A DNA stretch of 45,232 nt from Clostridia bacterium (lineage in GTDB: Bacteria; Bacillota; Clostridia; Oscillospirales; Acutalibacteraceae). Position numbers and translations under genes: made by a program. Below, piece by piece: positions 1 through 7,230 of the stretch. The stretch spans positions 1 to 45,232 of the forward strand of contig JAFODQ010000007.1 of assembly GCA_017380615.1 (NCBI GenBank). The letters run 5' to 3'. The notes beneath the pieces were generated by a model, which was given only the letters and a program-made list of their open reading frames with translations, was not told where the DNA came from and did no database searches. The stretch's first letter is position 1; each line of letters begins with the position of its first letter.

Positions 1-56
1 CCTAATTCTAATATTTCTTTTTCATACTGTTTGATATGTCTGTATTCTCTGGGCAT
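1..56 (-). CDS. IS transposase or helper protein, N-terminal fragment (runs off the window)
   Basis: Only the first 18 codons are inside the window. They read MPREYRHIKQYEKEILEL, starting at the ATG at 56-54. A good ribosome binding site (AGGAGG) lies 7-12 bases upstream. This basic, helical start is typical of the small helix-turn-helix protein (OrfA type) of IS3-family elements in Clostridia. That assignment comes from memory of the family, not from a search. The flanking inverted repeat and IS-like end (up to about 138) support a mobile element. The rest of the gene lies left of the window. Confidence 0.6.
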   Translation of the reverse strand, partial: MPREYRHIKQYEKEILEL

Positions 57-62
57 AACAAA

Positions 63-100
63 ACCTCCTATAGTAGTTTCTTAATTCTACCATAGGAGGT
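63..100 (-). promoter_or_regulatory. Hairpin covering the transposase ribosome binding site
   Basis: Positions 63-76 and 87-100 are complementary at 13 of 14 positions, with a 10-base loop. On the minus strand the downstream arm contains the AGGAGG ribosome binding site of the transposase. On the plus strand the hairpin is followed by CTCTTTTTTCT, so it can also work as an intrinsic terminator. IS elements are known to use such structures to block translation from transcripts entering from outside. The structure is directly visible; the role is inferred. Confidence 0.6.
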
Positions 101-172
101 CTCTTTTTTCTATTGTCCGTTTTTACTGGACTTGTTCAAAAGATGAGTCTCTTTACATTTTTATGGTTGGAA

Positions 173-1207
173 TTACTGAATGTCGTAAACCTTGACAGCT
201 TCTTTGAAATCGTCTGTTGTGAGGAATCTGCCCTCTGCGAAATCTCTTGCGTAGCAAATAACCTGGTCATCTGTTACTTCAATGTAAAGACCTGTACCCG
301 GATTATTGTACTGACCGTCTTTGTTGTCAATGCTTACTGAAGGAACATTGATACTCTGAACATTGTTTTCTGCATCAATTGTCTGATATGTGTAATAACC
401 GAAGCCTGTGTGGAGGTGGCCAGAAATGAAGAATACGTTTTCGTACTGAGAAATTATATCGTAAACTTCGTTGTTCTGTTCACCGATTGAGCCTGTGAAA
501 TCATAGCTGTCTCTGCGAACATATTCCTGAAGAGGCTCTGTTGGTGTGCTGTTTGCTGAGCCCCATGTGTTAGGAAGACCATGGCTCTCTGCAAGAGGAT
601 AGTGAGTAACAACGAAAACGGGGTCACCATTCTTTGTGTATTCCTTAAGTGAAAGATTGAGCCACTGGAGCTGCTCGCTACTGATAAAGGGTTCTTCAAA
701 TGTTGCTTCGTCGGAAGCGATAACAAGGAATTTGTAGCCCTTTACATCATATTCATAATAAAGCTGTGTCTTGTGGTTTTCCTCATCGTTGAAGGCATTC
801 ATGAATGTGAGCACATTTTCTTTTGCTTCTTCAAAATCACGAAGACGGATATCGTGGTTACCTGCAGCTACAATGAAGTTGTTTGCAGGAACATCCTTAA
901 GATCCTCGTAAACTCTGTTGAACTCAGCTTCAAAACCGTTTTCAGCGATGTCACCAGCCATAATGAACGCATCAAGAACATCCTGAGAATTCATAAGGTC
1001 CTGAGCAGATGCAACAAGGTTTGCCTCTCTTGAAGGATTGTAGTTACAAACCTGAGGGTCACCTGTAACAACAAATTTGATGTTTGCATCATCATTTAAC
1101 TGTCTGATAACATCAGCTGTTCCCGGAGTGGTGATTGCACCGATTGAGAATAAAAATGACATTATAAGACTCATGAGTTCAAAGAAGAATCTTTCTAAGC
1201 CTACCAT
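173..1207 (-). CDS. Calcineurin-like metallophosphoesterase, membrane-anchored or secreted
   Basis: Predicted 344-aa phosphoesterase. The binuclear-metal motifs of the calcineurin-like family appear in order: GDPQ, AGDIAENG, AAGNHD, VTHYPL and SGHLHTG (GHxH). The first motif has Q in place of the usual H. A hydrophobic N-terminal segment (about residues 9-22, LMSLIMSFLFSIG) suggests a signal peptide or anchor, so it probably acts outside the membrane. The frame is open to 1318, but a strong promoter at 1241-1269 places the transcript start near 1234, so the ATG at 1207 (AAAGG upstream) is chosen. It is monocistronic and divergent from the GH2 gene. Substrate is unknown; nucleotides, phospholipids or phosphomonoesters are all possible. 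Confidence 0.85.
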   Translation of the reverse strand: MVGLERFFFELMSLIMSFLFSIGAITTPGTADVIRQLNDDANIKFVVTGDPQVCNYNPSREANLVASAQDLMNSQDVLDAFIMAGDIAENGFEAEFNRVYEDLKDVPANNFIVAAGNHDIRLRDFEEAKENVLTFMNAFNDEENHKTQLYYEYDVKGYKFLVIASDEATFEEPFISSEQLQWLNLSLKEYTKNGDPVFVVTHYPLAESHGLPNTWGSANSTPTEPLQEYVRRDSYDFTGSIGEQNNEVYDIISQYENVFFISGHLHTGFGYYTYQTIDAENNVQSINVPSVSIDNKDGQYNNPGTGLYIEVTDDQVICYARDFAEGRFLTTDDFKEAVKVYDIQ

Positions 1208-1240
1208 TGTTTCACAACCTTTTAAACATAATTTTTTACA

Positions 1241-1269
1241 ATTATACCACTGATGGCAAAAATAGTCAA
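1241..1269 (-). promoter_or_regulatory. Promoter of the metallophosphoesterase gene
   Basis: On the minus strand TTGACT (1269-1264), 17 bases, then TATAAT (1246-1241). This near-consensus vegetative promoter ends about 34 bases before the ATG at 1207. It excludes the upstream in-frame start at 1318. Confidence 0.8.
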
Positions 1270-1304
1270 CAAAAAAATAAGCAAATATAATAATGTAATA
1301 AATA

Positions 1305-1333
1305 TTGAAAAAAATCATACTATATGATATTAT
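1305..1333 (+). promoter_or_regulatory. Promoter of the GH2 gene
   Basis: TTGAAA (1305-1310), 17-base spacer, TATTAT (1328-1333). It lies about 48 bases before the ATG at 1382. The intergenic region is AT-rich, and no clear operator palindrome is seen. Confidence 0.6.
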
Positions 1334-1381
1334 TTTCGTGTATAAAATTATTTTGCTATAAAGCGAAAAGGGAGTAGTTAT

Positions 1382-3151
1382 ATGGAAAGACTTTACACAA
1401 GATGGGGCAGGGAGCTTAACAAAGACCTTCCCTTGAATGATTATCCCAGACCTCAGCTTAAAAGAAACAGCTTCATTAACCTTAATGGTGAGTGGAACTA
1501 TGCAATTTACGATGAATATAAGAAGTTCAGCGGCTATCAGGGCAAAATTATTGTGCCCTTCAGCCCCGAGTGTATATTAAGTGGCGTTGAAAAGATTGTT
1601 GAGCCCTCAGATGTTCTCTATTATCAGAGATTTTTTGAGTTTCATCGCACAAATCACCGTGTGCTTCTTCACTTTGGTGCTGTTGACTATGAATGCACAG
1701 TAACACTTAACAACACATTTGTTGGTAAGCACAAGGGTGGTTACCTTCCATTCACAATTGACATCACATCGTTTGTGCTTGAGGGTGAAAATGATCTCAG
1801 GGTTACTGTTAAAGACCCCACCGATACAGGAACTCAGGCAAGAGGTAAGCAGACCTTCAAAAGAGGTGGCATCTGGTACACACCACAGTCAGGCATCTGG
1901 CAGACAGTGTGGATCGAGGAAGTGCCACAGGATTATATCAGATCAGTTAAGCTCACTCCGGATATTGATAACGATGAGTTACGAGTTGAGGTTGATTACA
2001 CAGGCTCACTCAGCGATGATATGGCTGTTATCGCAATAAATGACGGCAGCGTTATGACAGGCATCAAGCTTGAAAATGGTAAGGGTACGCTCAAGCTCAC
2101 GGAATATGAATGCTGGAGCCCTGAAAATCCCAAGCTTTATGATTTGAAGATTGTTGCAGGTGCAGACCAGGTTGAGAGCTATTTCGGTATGCGTAAATTC
2201 AGCGTTGGTAAGGATGAAAACGGAGTTTCCCGTTATTTCCTCAACAACAAGCCTTATTTCTTCAATGGTCTTCTTGATCAGGGCTATTGGAGCGATGGTA
2301 TGTACACAGCCCCAAGCGATGAAGCACTTATATATGATATTCAGACAATGAAGGATTTAGGCTTCAACACCCTGAGAAAGCACATCAAGATTGAGCCTCT
2401 TCGTTGGTATTATCACTGCGACAGACTTGGCATGATTGTCTGGCAGGATATGATTAACGGTGGTGGAAAGTATAATTTCCTTGCTATCGGCACAATGCCT
2501 GCTCTTGCCATGGTTTTCAATAACAAGCACATTGGTAAGATTTCAGACGGAAAGAAGAATTATGGTTACTTTGCCCGTAAAGACCCATCGGGAAGAGAAA
2601 AGTATTTCAAGGATTCTGAAGAAATGATTGATTTGCTTTACAATGTAACCTCTCTTGCCTTGTGGACACCATTCAACGAAGCCTGGGGTCAGTTCGATAG
2701 TGTTGAGGCTTGCAAATATTATCGTGAGAAGGATCCTACAAGACTTATTGACCACGCAAGTGGCTGGGTTGACCACGGAGCAGGTGACGCAAACAGCTTC
2801 CACATTTATTTCACACCATTCCTCTTCCCCAAGTATAATAAGGAAGATGAAAGACCAATTGCCCTCACAGAGTTTGGTGGCTATTCCTTCAAGATTGACG
2901 GACACTCCTTCAATAAGGATAAATTCTTCGGCTATCGTAAATATTATTCACAGGAAAAGTATGATGAGGCTGTAAGACATCTTTATGAGGATCGCCTTCT
3001 CAAGTGCGTTAACAAGGGTCTTTCGGCATTGATTTATACCGAGGTTTCCGATGTTGAGGATGAATGCAACGGTCTTCTTACCTATGACCGTGAGATTGTC
3101 AAAATCACACCAGAGGTAATGAAGAAAATTAACGAAAAATTCAAATATTAA
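1382..3151 (+). CDS. Glycoside hydrolase family 2 protein (beta-galactosidase/beta-glucuronidase-like)
   Basis: A 589-aa protein with the GH2 architecture: a sugar-binding jelly-roll domain (about 20-150), an immunoglobulin-like beta domain (about 160-265) and a TIM barrel (about 270-589). The acid/base glutamate fits E433 in WTPFNEAWGQF, and the nucleophile fits E497 in ALTEFGGYS. No signal peptide is seen, so it should act on imported oligosaccharides or glycosides in the cytoplasm. It is shorter than LacZ-type enzymes (about 1000 aa) and close to compact GH2 enzymes. ATG at 1382 has a GGGAG ribosome binding site. The downstream propeller/barrel gene follows after a hairpin and may share its transcript. 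Exact sugar specificity cannot be read from sequence. Confidence 0.9.
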   Translation: MERLYTRWGRELNKDLPLNDYPRPQLKRNSFINLNGEWNYAIYDEYKKFSGYQGKIIVPFSPECILSGVEKIVEPSDVLYYQRFFEFHRTNHRVLLHFGAVDYECTVTLNNTFVGKHKGGYLPFTIDITSFVLEGENDLRVTVKDPTDTGTQARGKQTFKRGGIWYTPQSGIWQTVWIEEVPQDYIRSVKLTPDIDNDELRVEVDYTGSLSDDMAVIAINDGSVMTGIKLENGKGTLKLTEYECWSPENPKLYDLKIVAGADQVESYFGMRKFSVGKDENGVSRYFLNNKPYFFNGLLDQGYWSDGMYTAPSDEALIYDIQTMKDLGFNTLRKHIKIEPLRWYYHCDRLGMIVWQDMINGGGKYNFLAIGTMPALAMVFNNKHIGKISDGKKNYGYFARKDPSGREKYFKDSEEMIDLLYNVTSLALWTPFNEAWGQFDSVEACKYYREKDPTRLIDHASGWVDHGAGDANSFHIYFTPFLFPKYNKEDERPIALTEFGGYSFKIDGHSFNKDKFFGYRKYYSQEKYDEAVRHLYEDRLLKCVNKGLSALIYTEVSDVEDECNGLLTYDREIVKITPEVMKKINEKFKY

Positions 3152-3161
3152 GTTTTAAACA

Positions 3162-3190
3162 AATAGAGCCGAATCCACTTCGGCTCTATT
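3162..3190 (+). terminator. Hairpin between the GH2 and propeller/barrel genes
   Basis: A perfect 12-bp stem (3162-3173 with 3179-3190) and 5-base loop directly after the GH2 stop. Only a weak T tract follows (TTGTTG). It is therefore a leaky terminator or an mRNA-processing/stability hairpin inside an operon. Confidence 0.55.
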
Positions 3191-3210
3191 GTTGAAAAGA
3201 GGTACATATT

Positions 3211-5283
3211 ATGGATGTTTTTAAGGTTGGACCATATAAACAGAGGATGATTGAGAATTTTCCTCTTGATTGCGAAATCAAAGCTCTCTCTGTGAAAACC
3301 GAAAATGAAATTTATGCCTGTACAGCTGATGGTCTGAAAAGACTTAAGGATGGTGTATGGCAGAATTATTGTGATGAAAGAATTTTCACCACGGTTTTTT
3401 GTGCCCCTGATGGAAGAGTTCTCGCCTCGTGTGAAAAAGGTCTTTATGAGATAAAGGATAAGGGTGCTGAACATATCTTTGACTTTTTCAGCAATGTAAC
3501 TGATTTGCAGTTCGATGAAAAGCTTTATGTTTTAACAGAAACACATCTTTTCTGTGAAGTGGAGGGTGAAGAGAAATTCTTCAATTTAGGTGGATTGGAG
3601 CAGGAAGGAAGGTTCCTTGCAGTGGGTAGTGGCAGAGTCTGTGTTGCAGACAATCGTTGCCTTCAGCGCATGGAGGGTAAACGCAGAACATGGCGTTGTA
3701 TTTTTCCTGACCACAGCCCAATGCCCAGAATCACAATTCAGTGTGTTGCTTTTGATAAAAATGGTTATCTGTTAGTCGGCGCCAAGGAAGGCTTGTTTAT
3801 TTATGATTATAAGAGTGGCTGGTATTCAAATGAGCTTATCAGTGCTCTTCCTGAAGAGAGTGTTCTTTCAATCTGTGTTTGTGATGACGGAAGCTTCCTT
3901 CTGGGCACACAGGCAGGTGCAATTCTTATCAGAAACGGAATGAAGAAATATCTTCCTGCCACAAGATATGCCTTTGACACTGATGTTACGGGTGTGGCTT
4001 TCTATGGAGATAAGCTTTACACAGTCTCAAAGGGTGGCGTGAAGAAAATCTATGAACAGGAAATGACACTTGAGGAGAAGGCGAAGCACTTCTTTGAGGT
4101 GACGGAAAAATATTTCCCCCGTAAGCAGGGCTATATTACATGGATAAGCAAATTTGACGGCACAGATTGCTCACACATCACAGATAACGACGGCTTGTGG
4201 ACACAGTGCTATGTGGCTGCTCTTGCAATGTGCTATTCAATCACAAAGGATGAAGAGATTCTCAAGGCGGCAAGGCGCTCTATGAACGCAATGCTTTTCC
4301 TTACAAGAGCTCCCGAAATAAAGGGCTTTACTGCACGTGCAGTGCGTTTCCCTGATGAAGCAAATTGGGGAAAGGGCATTAATAAGCAGGGCATTATTGG
4401 TCAGGAGTGGCATCGCTCATCCGACGGCACCTATGAGTGGCTCGGTGAAACCTCCAGCGACGAAATGACAGGTCACTATTTCGGATTCTGCCTGTATTAT
4501 GACCTTTGTGCAACCGAAGAGGAGAAGGCAGAAATCCGAGAGGCTGTTTGTGCAATAACTGACCATATTCTTGAAAATAATGGTTATCTTATTGATTGTG
4601 ACGGAAAGCCAACCTCATGGGCATGCTGGAATGAAACAGCCCTTAATACTGACAGCATGTGGACCTGGGAGAAGGGTGTGAATTCTCTTGAAATGCTCAA
4701 TTTCCTTAAGGTTTCCTACCATATGTCAGGCGATGAAAAGTATCTTAAAAAATACAATGAGCTTATAAGTGAGCACCATTTCCTCGTGAATGCTGCATTC
4801 CACAAGCGAGCAGATGGTCACACCTGCCACATTGATGATAACCTTGCAATGCTCAATGCAATGAGCATCTTAAGGCTTGAGGAGGACCCTGCCATAAGAC
4901 AGTATCTTCTTATGGGTCTTGCTTCTCACTTTGATTATGAAAAAATTGAGGATAACACATATTATGCCTTCATTTACAAGGCATTTACAGAAGCTCCCTG
5001 CGATATTGATAGCTGTGTGAAGCACCTTAAGGATTATCCTTATGATGTTCAGAATTGCAAAATGATTAACAGTAAGCGTAAGGATTACGAAATGACAGAC
5101 GAATCTGTTTATTGGATTGGAGAGCCACAGCTCAAAAAGCCCTTTGGCTGGGATGAAAGACCATACACAAAGCTTGGTATCAACCCATTCGGCATAGATG
5201 GCGGCAGCTCCGACAGAAGCGATAGTGGATTGTCATACATCTTCATTTATTGGCTTGGAAGATTTTTGGGACTTATTGAATGA
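3211..5283 (+). CDS. Large protein with N-terminal beta-propeller and C-terminal helical (alpha/alpha) barrel
   Basis: A 690-aa protein without a signal peptide. Residues about 1-280 contain repeated short beta units of the form 'D-G-x-L-x-G-x-x-x-G-L' (e.g. GYLLVGAKEGLFIYD, GSFLLGTQAGAILI), as in two-component-regulator-type propellers. Residues about 290-690 are helix-rich with many aromatics (DNDGLWTQCYVAALAMCYS, GLSYIFIYWLGRF), resembling (alpha/alpha)6 toroids of glycosidases or lyases. I do not recognise a named family. The neighbouring GH2 gene suggests a role in glycan breakdown, perhaps recognising a polysaccharide fragment. The ATG at 3211 has an AAGAGG site upstream. Function is inferred from fold impressions only. 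Confidence 0.75.
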   Translation: MDVFKVGPYKQRMIENFPLDCEIKALSVKTENEIYACTADGLKRLKDGVWQNYCDERIFTTVFCAPDGRVLASCEKGLYEIKDKGAEHIFDFFSNVTDLQFDEKLYVLTETHLFCEVEGEEKFFNLGGLEQEGRFLAVGSGRVCVADNRCLQRMEGKRRTWRCIFPDHSPMPRITIQCVAFDKNGYLLVGAKEGLFIYDYKSGWYSNELISALPEESVLSICVCDDGSFLLGTQAGAILIRNGMKKYLPATRYAFDTDVTGVAFYGDKLYTVSKGGVKKIYEQEMTLEEKAKHFFEVTEKYFPRKQGYITWISKFDGTDCSHITDNDGLWTQCYVAALAMCYSITKDEEILKAARRSMNAMLFLTRAPEIKGFTARAVRFPDEANWGKGINKQGIIGQEWHRSSDGTYEWLGETSSDEMTGHYFGFCLYYDLCATEEEKAEIREAVCAITDHILENNGYLIDCDGKPTSWACWNETALNTDSMWTWEKGVNSLEMLNFLKVSYHMSGDEKYLKKYNELISEHHFLVNAAFHKRADGHTCHIDDNLAMLNAMSILRLEEDPAIRQYLLMGLASHFDYEKIEDNTYYAFIYKAFTEAPCDIDSCVKHLKDYPYDVQNCKMINSKRKDYEMTDESVYWIGEPQLKKPFGWDERPYTKLGINPFGIDGGSSDRSDSGLSYIFIYWLGRFLGLIE

Positions 5284-5285
5284 TG

Positions 5286-5320
5286 AAAAAGAGGAATGAG
5301 AAAAACTCATTCCTCTTTTT
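5286..5320. terminator. Bidirectional intrinsic terminator
   Basis: A-tract, 10-bp stem (5291-5300 with 5306-5315), 5-base loop, T-tract. The A5/T5 flanks make it functional in both directions. It serves the propeller/barrel gene on plus and the PiT gene on minus, and it overlaps the PiT stop codon. Confidence 0.85.
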
Positions 5321-6299
5321 AAAATATACTAAAAAATATTCTGGTCATAATATAGCCCAAAGCTCCACATCCGGGGAATGTGAGAAGCCAGGCGAGTGCA
5401 ATATCCTTGATTATATCAGTGTTAAGGTTTTTTTTGTTTTTTGCAAGGCCTGTGCCCATTATTGCGGTTGTTTTTGCATGGGTTGTGGAAACGGGCAGAC
5501 CGAAGGCTGTGCTTACTGCTAAAGATATTGCGCCCGAAAGGTCTGCTGCAAAGCCCTGATATCTTTGAGTCTTCACCATATCCATCCCCACGCTTTTGAT
5601 TATTTTCTTTCCACCCGTTGCTGTGCCTGCTGCCATGATTAAAGAGCACAGAACTACAGCAAAAACGGGGGATAAGCCTTTGCCTTTTGTGCAAAGCAGG
5701 AGCACACCGATAAACTTCTGCCCATCCTGTGCACCATGCATAAAGCTCATTAAAAGGCAGGAAAATATCTGCGCATTCCTAAAGAAGCCTTCGGCTTTTT
5801 GCCTTTGCATATTTCTGAAAACAGCCATTACAATTCTGCAGATGATAAAGCCACCCACAAAGCCCATTCCACATGAAATAACCAAACCGTAAATTGCCTT
5901 TATCCATTCAGTGGGGTTGATTCCTTGAAAGCCACCGTTAAGGGCGAGTGCGCTTCCGGTAAATCCTGCTATGAGGGCGTGGCTTTCGCTTGTGGGAATA
6001 CCGAAATACCAAGAGATAACAGCCCACAGAACAATCGAAAACAGGGCAGCGGCAAGACCGATTTCACTTTTTTGAGAGTCGTTTCCGAAATTTACCATAT
6101 TAACAATCGTTTCGGTTACAGCAGGACTTATTTTGCTTGCAACACACACGCCCAGAAAATTCATTATAGCAGAAAGAAAAATTGCCAATCTCAGGGGAAG
6201 ACACCTGGTTACAATGCAGGTTGCAACAGAATTGGGTGCATCCGTGAGACCGTTTACATAAATCACACAGAAGGTCAGAATAAGGGTGGTAATACTCAA
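5319..6299 (-). CDS. PiT-family inorganic phosphate (or metal-phosphate) transporter
   Basis: A 326-aa polytopic membrane protein from the TTG at 6299. The two inverted repeats of PiT permeases are visible: N-terminal GLTDAPNSVAT plus GIPTSESHALIAG, and C-terminal GAISLAVSTAFGLPVSTTHA. Transport is normally cation-coupled phosphate uptake. The start is uncertain. The TTG lacks a ribosome binding site, whereas an in-frame ATT at 6329-6327 lies 7 bases after GAGG and would add 10 residues. The gene lies 91 bp behind a DtxR-type repressor on the same strand, separated by a terminator-like hairpin whose 3' arm contains that GAGG. Co-regulation with metals is therefore possible. Confidence 0.85.
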   Translation of the reverse strand: MSITTLILTFCVIYVNGLTDAPNSVATCIVTRCLPLRLAIFLSAIMNFLGVCVASKISPAVTETIVNMVNFGNDSQKSEIGLAAALFSIVLWAVISWYFGIPTSESHALIAGFTGSALALNGGFQGINPTEWIKAIYGLVISCGMGFVGGFIICRIVMAVFRNMQRQKAEGFFRNAQIFSCLLMSFMHGAQDGQKFIGVLLLCTKGKGLSPVFAVVLCSLIMAAGTATGGKKIIKSVGMDMVKTQRYQGFAADLSGAISLAVSTAFGLPVSTTHAKTTAIMGTGLAKNKKNLNTDIIKDIALAWLLTFPGCGALGYIMTRIFFSIF

Positions 6300-6332
6300 G
6301 GGAGTGAGTGAATATATTAGATTAAAAATAAA

Positions 6333-6379
6333 ACCACCTCGCAGAATATATTCAAAAAAATATATTCACCCAAGGTGGT
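6333..6379 (-). terminator. Terminator or attenuator hairpin between the DtxR-type gene and the PiT gene
   Basis: On the minus strand ACCACCT (6379-6373) pairs with AGGTGGT (6339-6333). An inner AT-rich stem (6367-6359 with 6352-6344) stacks on it, and TTTATTTTT follows. The 3' arm overlaps the GAGGTGG that could serve as the PiT ribosome binding site. Forming the hairpin would both end the upstream transcript and hide that site. Confidence 0.65.
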
Positions 6380-6390
6380 CTTTATAACTC

Positions 6391-6759
6391 TTATTTATTC
6401 TTTTCAAGAAAGACCTTCATTGCCTCGAAGGATTCGGGGCTGATAACGTGCTCTATTCTGCAGGCATCGTCTGCTGCAATGGTTTCCTCAACGCCCATTG
6501 CTGTGAGCACCTTTGTTATTATGGTGTGTCTTTCAAAAATGTTTTTTGCAAGGGTGCTGCCTTCAGCAGTAAGTGAAATTGTACCGTCCTTATCAACGGT
6601 AATGTAGCCCTTTTCTTTTAAAAGACCAACAGCCCTGCTGACACTTGGCTTTGAGAAATTCATGAATTCTGCCACATCTATTGATCGGACAGCTCCACTC
6701 TTCTGACACAGCACATATATTGATTCGAGATACATCTCGCCCGATTCGTTTAAAGGCAT
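6391..6759 (-). CDS. DtxR/MntR-family metal-dependent transcriptional repressor
   Basis: A 122-aa protein. A winged helix-turn-helix (residues about 1-65, with SIDVAEFMNFSKPSVSRAVG as recognition region) is followed by the metal-binding and dimerisation helices (about 66-122). Likely ligands are E8/E12 near the N-terminus and the H and D/E-H residues in ERHTIIT and ACRIEHVIS, matching MntR-type proteins. It lacks the SH3 domain of full DtxR. It is divergent from feoAB, whose promoter carries two DtxR-like palindromes, so Fe2+- or Mn2+-dependent repression of feo is the natural role. The ATG at 6759 follows AAGGAG. Confidence 0.9.
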   Translation of the reverse strand: MPLNESGEMYLESIYVLCQKSGAVRSIDVAEFMNFSKPSVSRAVGLLKEKGYITVDKDGTISLTAEGSTLAKNIFERHTIITKVLTAMGVEETIAADDACRIEHVISPESFEAMKVFLEKNK

Positions 6760-6805
6760 ATCAATACTCCTTGTATTGTGATTTTAAATAAATTAATGCT
6801 TAAAT

Positions 6806-6834
6806 ATAATATCACAGATTGTGTAAAAAATCAA
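6806..6834 (-). promoter_or_regulatory. Promoter of the DtxR-type repressor gene
   Basis: Minus strand TTGATT (6834-6829), 17 bases, TATTAT (6811-6806), about 47 bases before the ATG. No GTTAGC-type operator overlaps it, so the repressor may not be autoregulated. Confidence 0.55.
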
Positions 6835-6871
6835 TCTTTTCAAAATATAGAAAAAAGTATAAATAAAATCA

Positions 6872-6900
6872 TTGACAAATATAACCAATAATAATATAAT
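6872..6900 (+). promoter_or_regulatory. Consensus promoter of the feo operon
   Basis: TTGACA (6872-6877), 17-base spacer, TATAAT (6895-6900): a perfect consensus vegetative promoter. Such a strong promoter is expected to need tight repression. Operators start 8 bases after the -10 hexamer. Confidence 0.9.
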
Positions 6901-6907
6901 GCTGGTA

Positions 6908-6923
6908 GTTAGCAGTGGCTAAC
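6908..6923. promoter_or_regulatory. DtxR-like operator 1 at the feo transcription start
   Basis: A perfect palindrome, GTTAGC-AGTG-GCTAAC, placed on the expected +1. Its half sites match the GTTAG/CTAAC core of the established DtxR/IdeR operator. Binding of the adjacent repressor here would block initiation. Confidence 0.8.
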
Positions 6924-6942
6924 TGTTTATTTATGATTTGGA

Positions 6943-6958
6943 GTTAGCCATTGCTAAC
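6943..6958. promoter_or_regulatory. DtxR-like operator 2 in the feo leader
   Basis: A second perfect palindrome, GTTAGC-CATT-GCTAAC, with identical half sites and a different 4-base centre. It lies 35 bp from operator 1 and just before the feoA ribosome binding site, suggesting cooperative binding or a roadblock. Confidence 0.75.
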
Positions 6959-6980
6959 TGATAGAGAAGAGGTGGATGCA

Positions 6981-7193
6981 GTGAGCTTGTGGAAGGCAGA
7001 AGAGGGCAGAGAATATATTATTCAGGATATTTCAGCAGATGATCAAGAGGTTGAGGCATTTTTGTTCACTCTTGGTTGCTATGCAGGTGAGCCCATAACA
7101 GTTGTTTTTCGCATCAGCGGAGGGTGTGTTGTGTCCATTAAAGACGGCAGATACAGCATAGATAAAAATCTTGCTAAAGCTATTATCGTCTGA
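6981..7193 (+). CDS. feoA: FeoA, ferrous iron transport accessory protein
   Basis: A 70-aa SH3-like protein of FeoA size, predicted to bind the cytoplasmic domain of FeoB. The GTG at 6981 is preferred because GAGGTGG lies 5-11 bases upstream. The longer frame (TTG at 6951) begins inside operator 2. The sequence (EGREYIIQDISADDQEVEAF ... GEPITVVFRISGGCVVSIKD) follows the usual pattern of five strands. It is first in the feoA-feoB-Cys-rich peptide operon, under the DtxR-like operators. Iron limitation should induce it. Confidence 0.85.
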   Translation: MSLWKAEEGREYIIQDISADDQEVEAFLFTLGCYAGEPITVVFRISGGCVVSIKDGRYSIDKNLAKAIIV

Positions 7194-7230
7194 TTATTTA
7201 TTGTCAGTAAAGAAAAGAGAGGTAATGGAA

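Larger units (their letters stand above)
1..138 (-). mobile_element. Right end of an insertion sequence, probably IS3 family
   Basis: The transposase start, its hairpin leader (63-100) and a short inverted motif (TGTCC..GGAC at 114-130) sit together at the window edge. Beyond about position 138 the sequence becomes ordinary 3' flank of the next gene. The exact IS tip is uncertain. The element lies 35 bp beyond the stop of the metallophosphoesterase gene, and no terminator remains between them, so the insertion may have separated that gene from its original 3' end. Confidence 0.5.

Noticed and set aside
1208..1318. Longer N-terminus for the metallophosphoesterase (start at 1318)
   Set aside because: A strong promoter at 1241-1269 lies inside this extension, so it is not transcribed.
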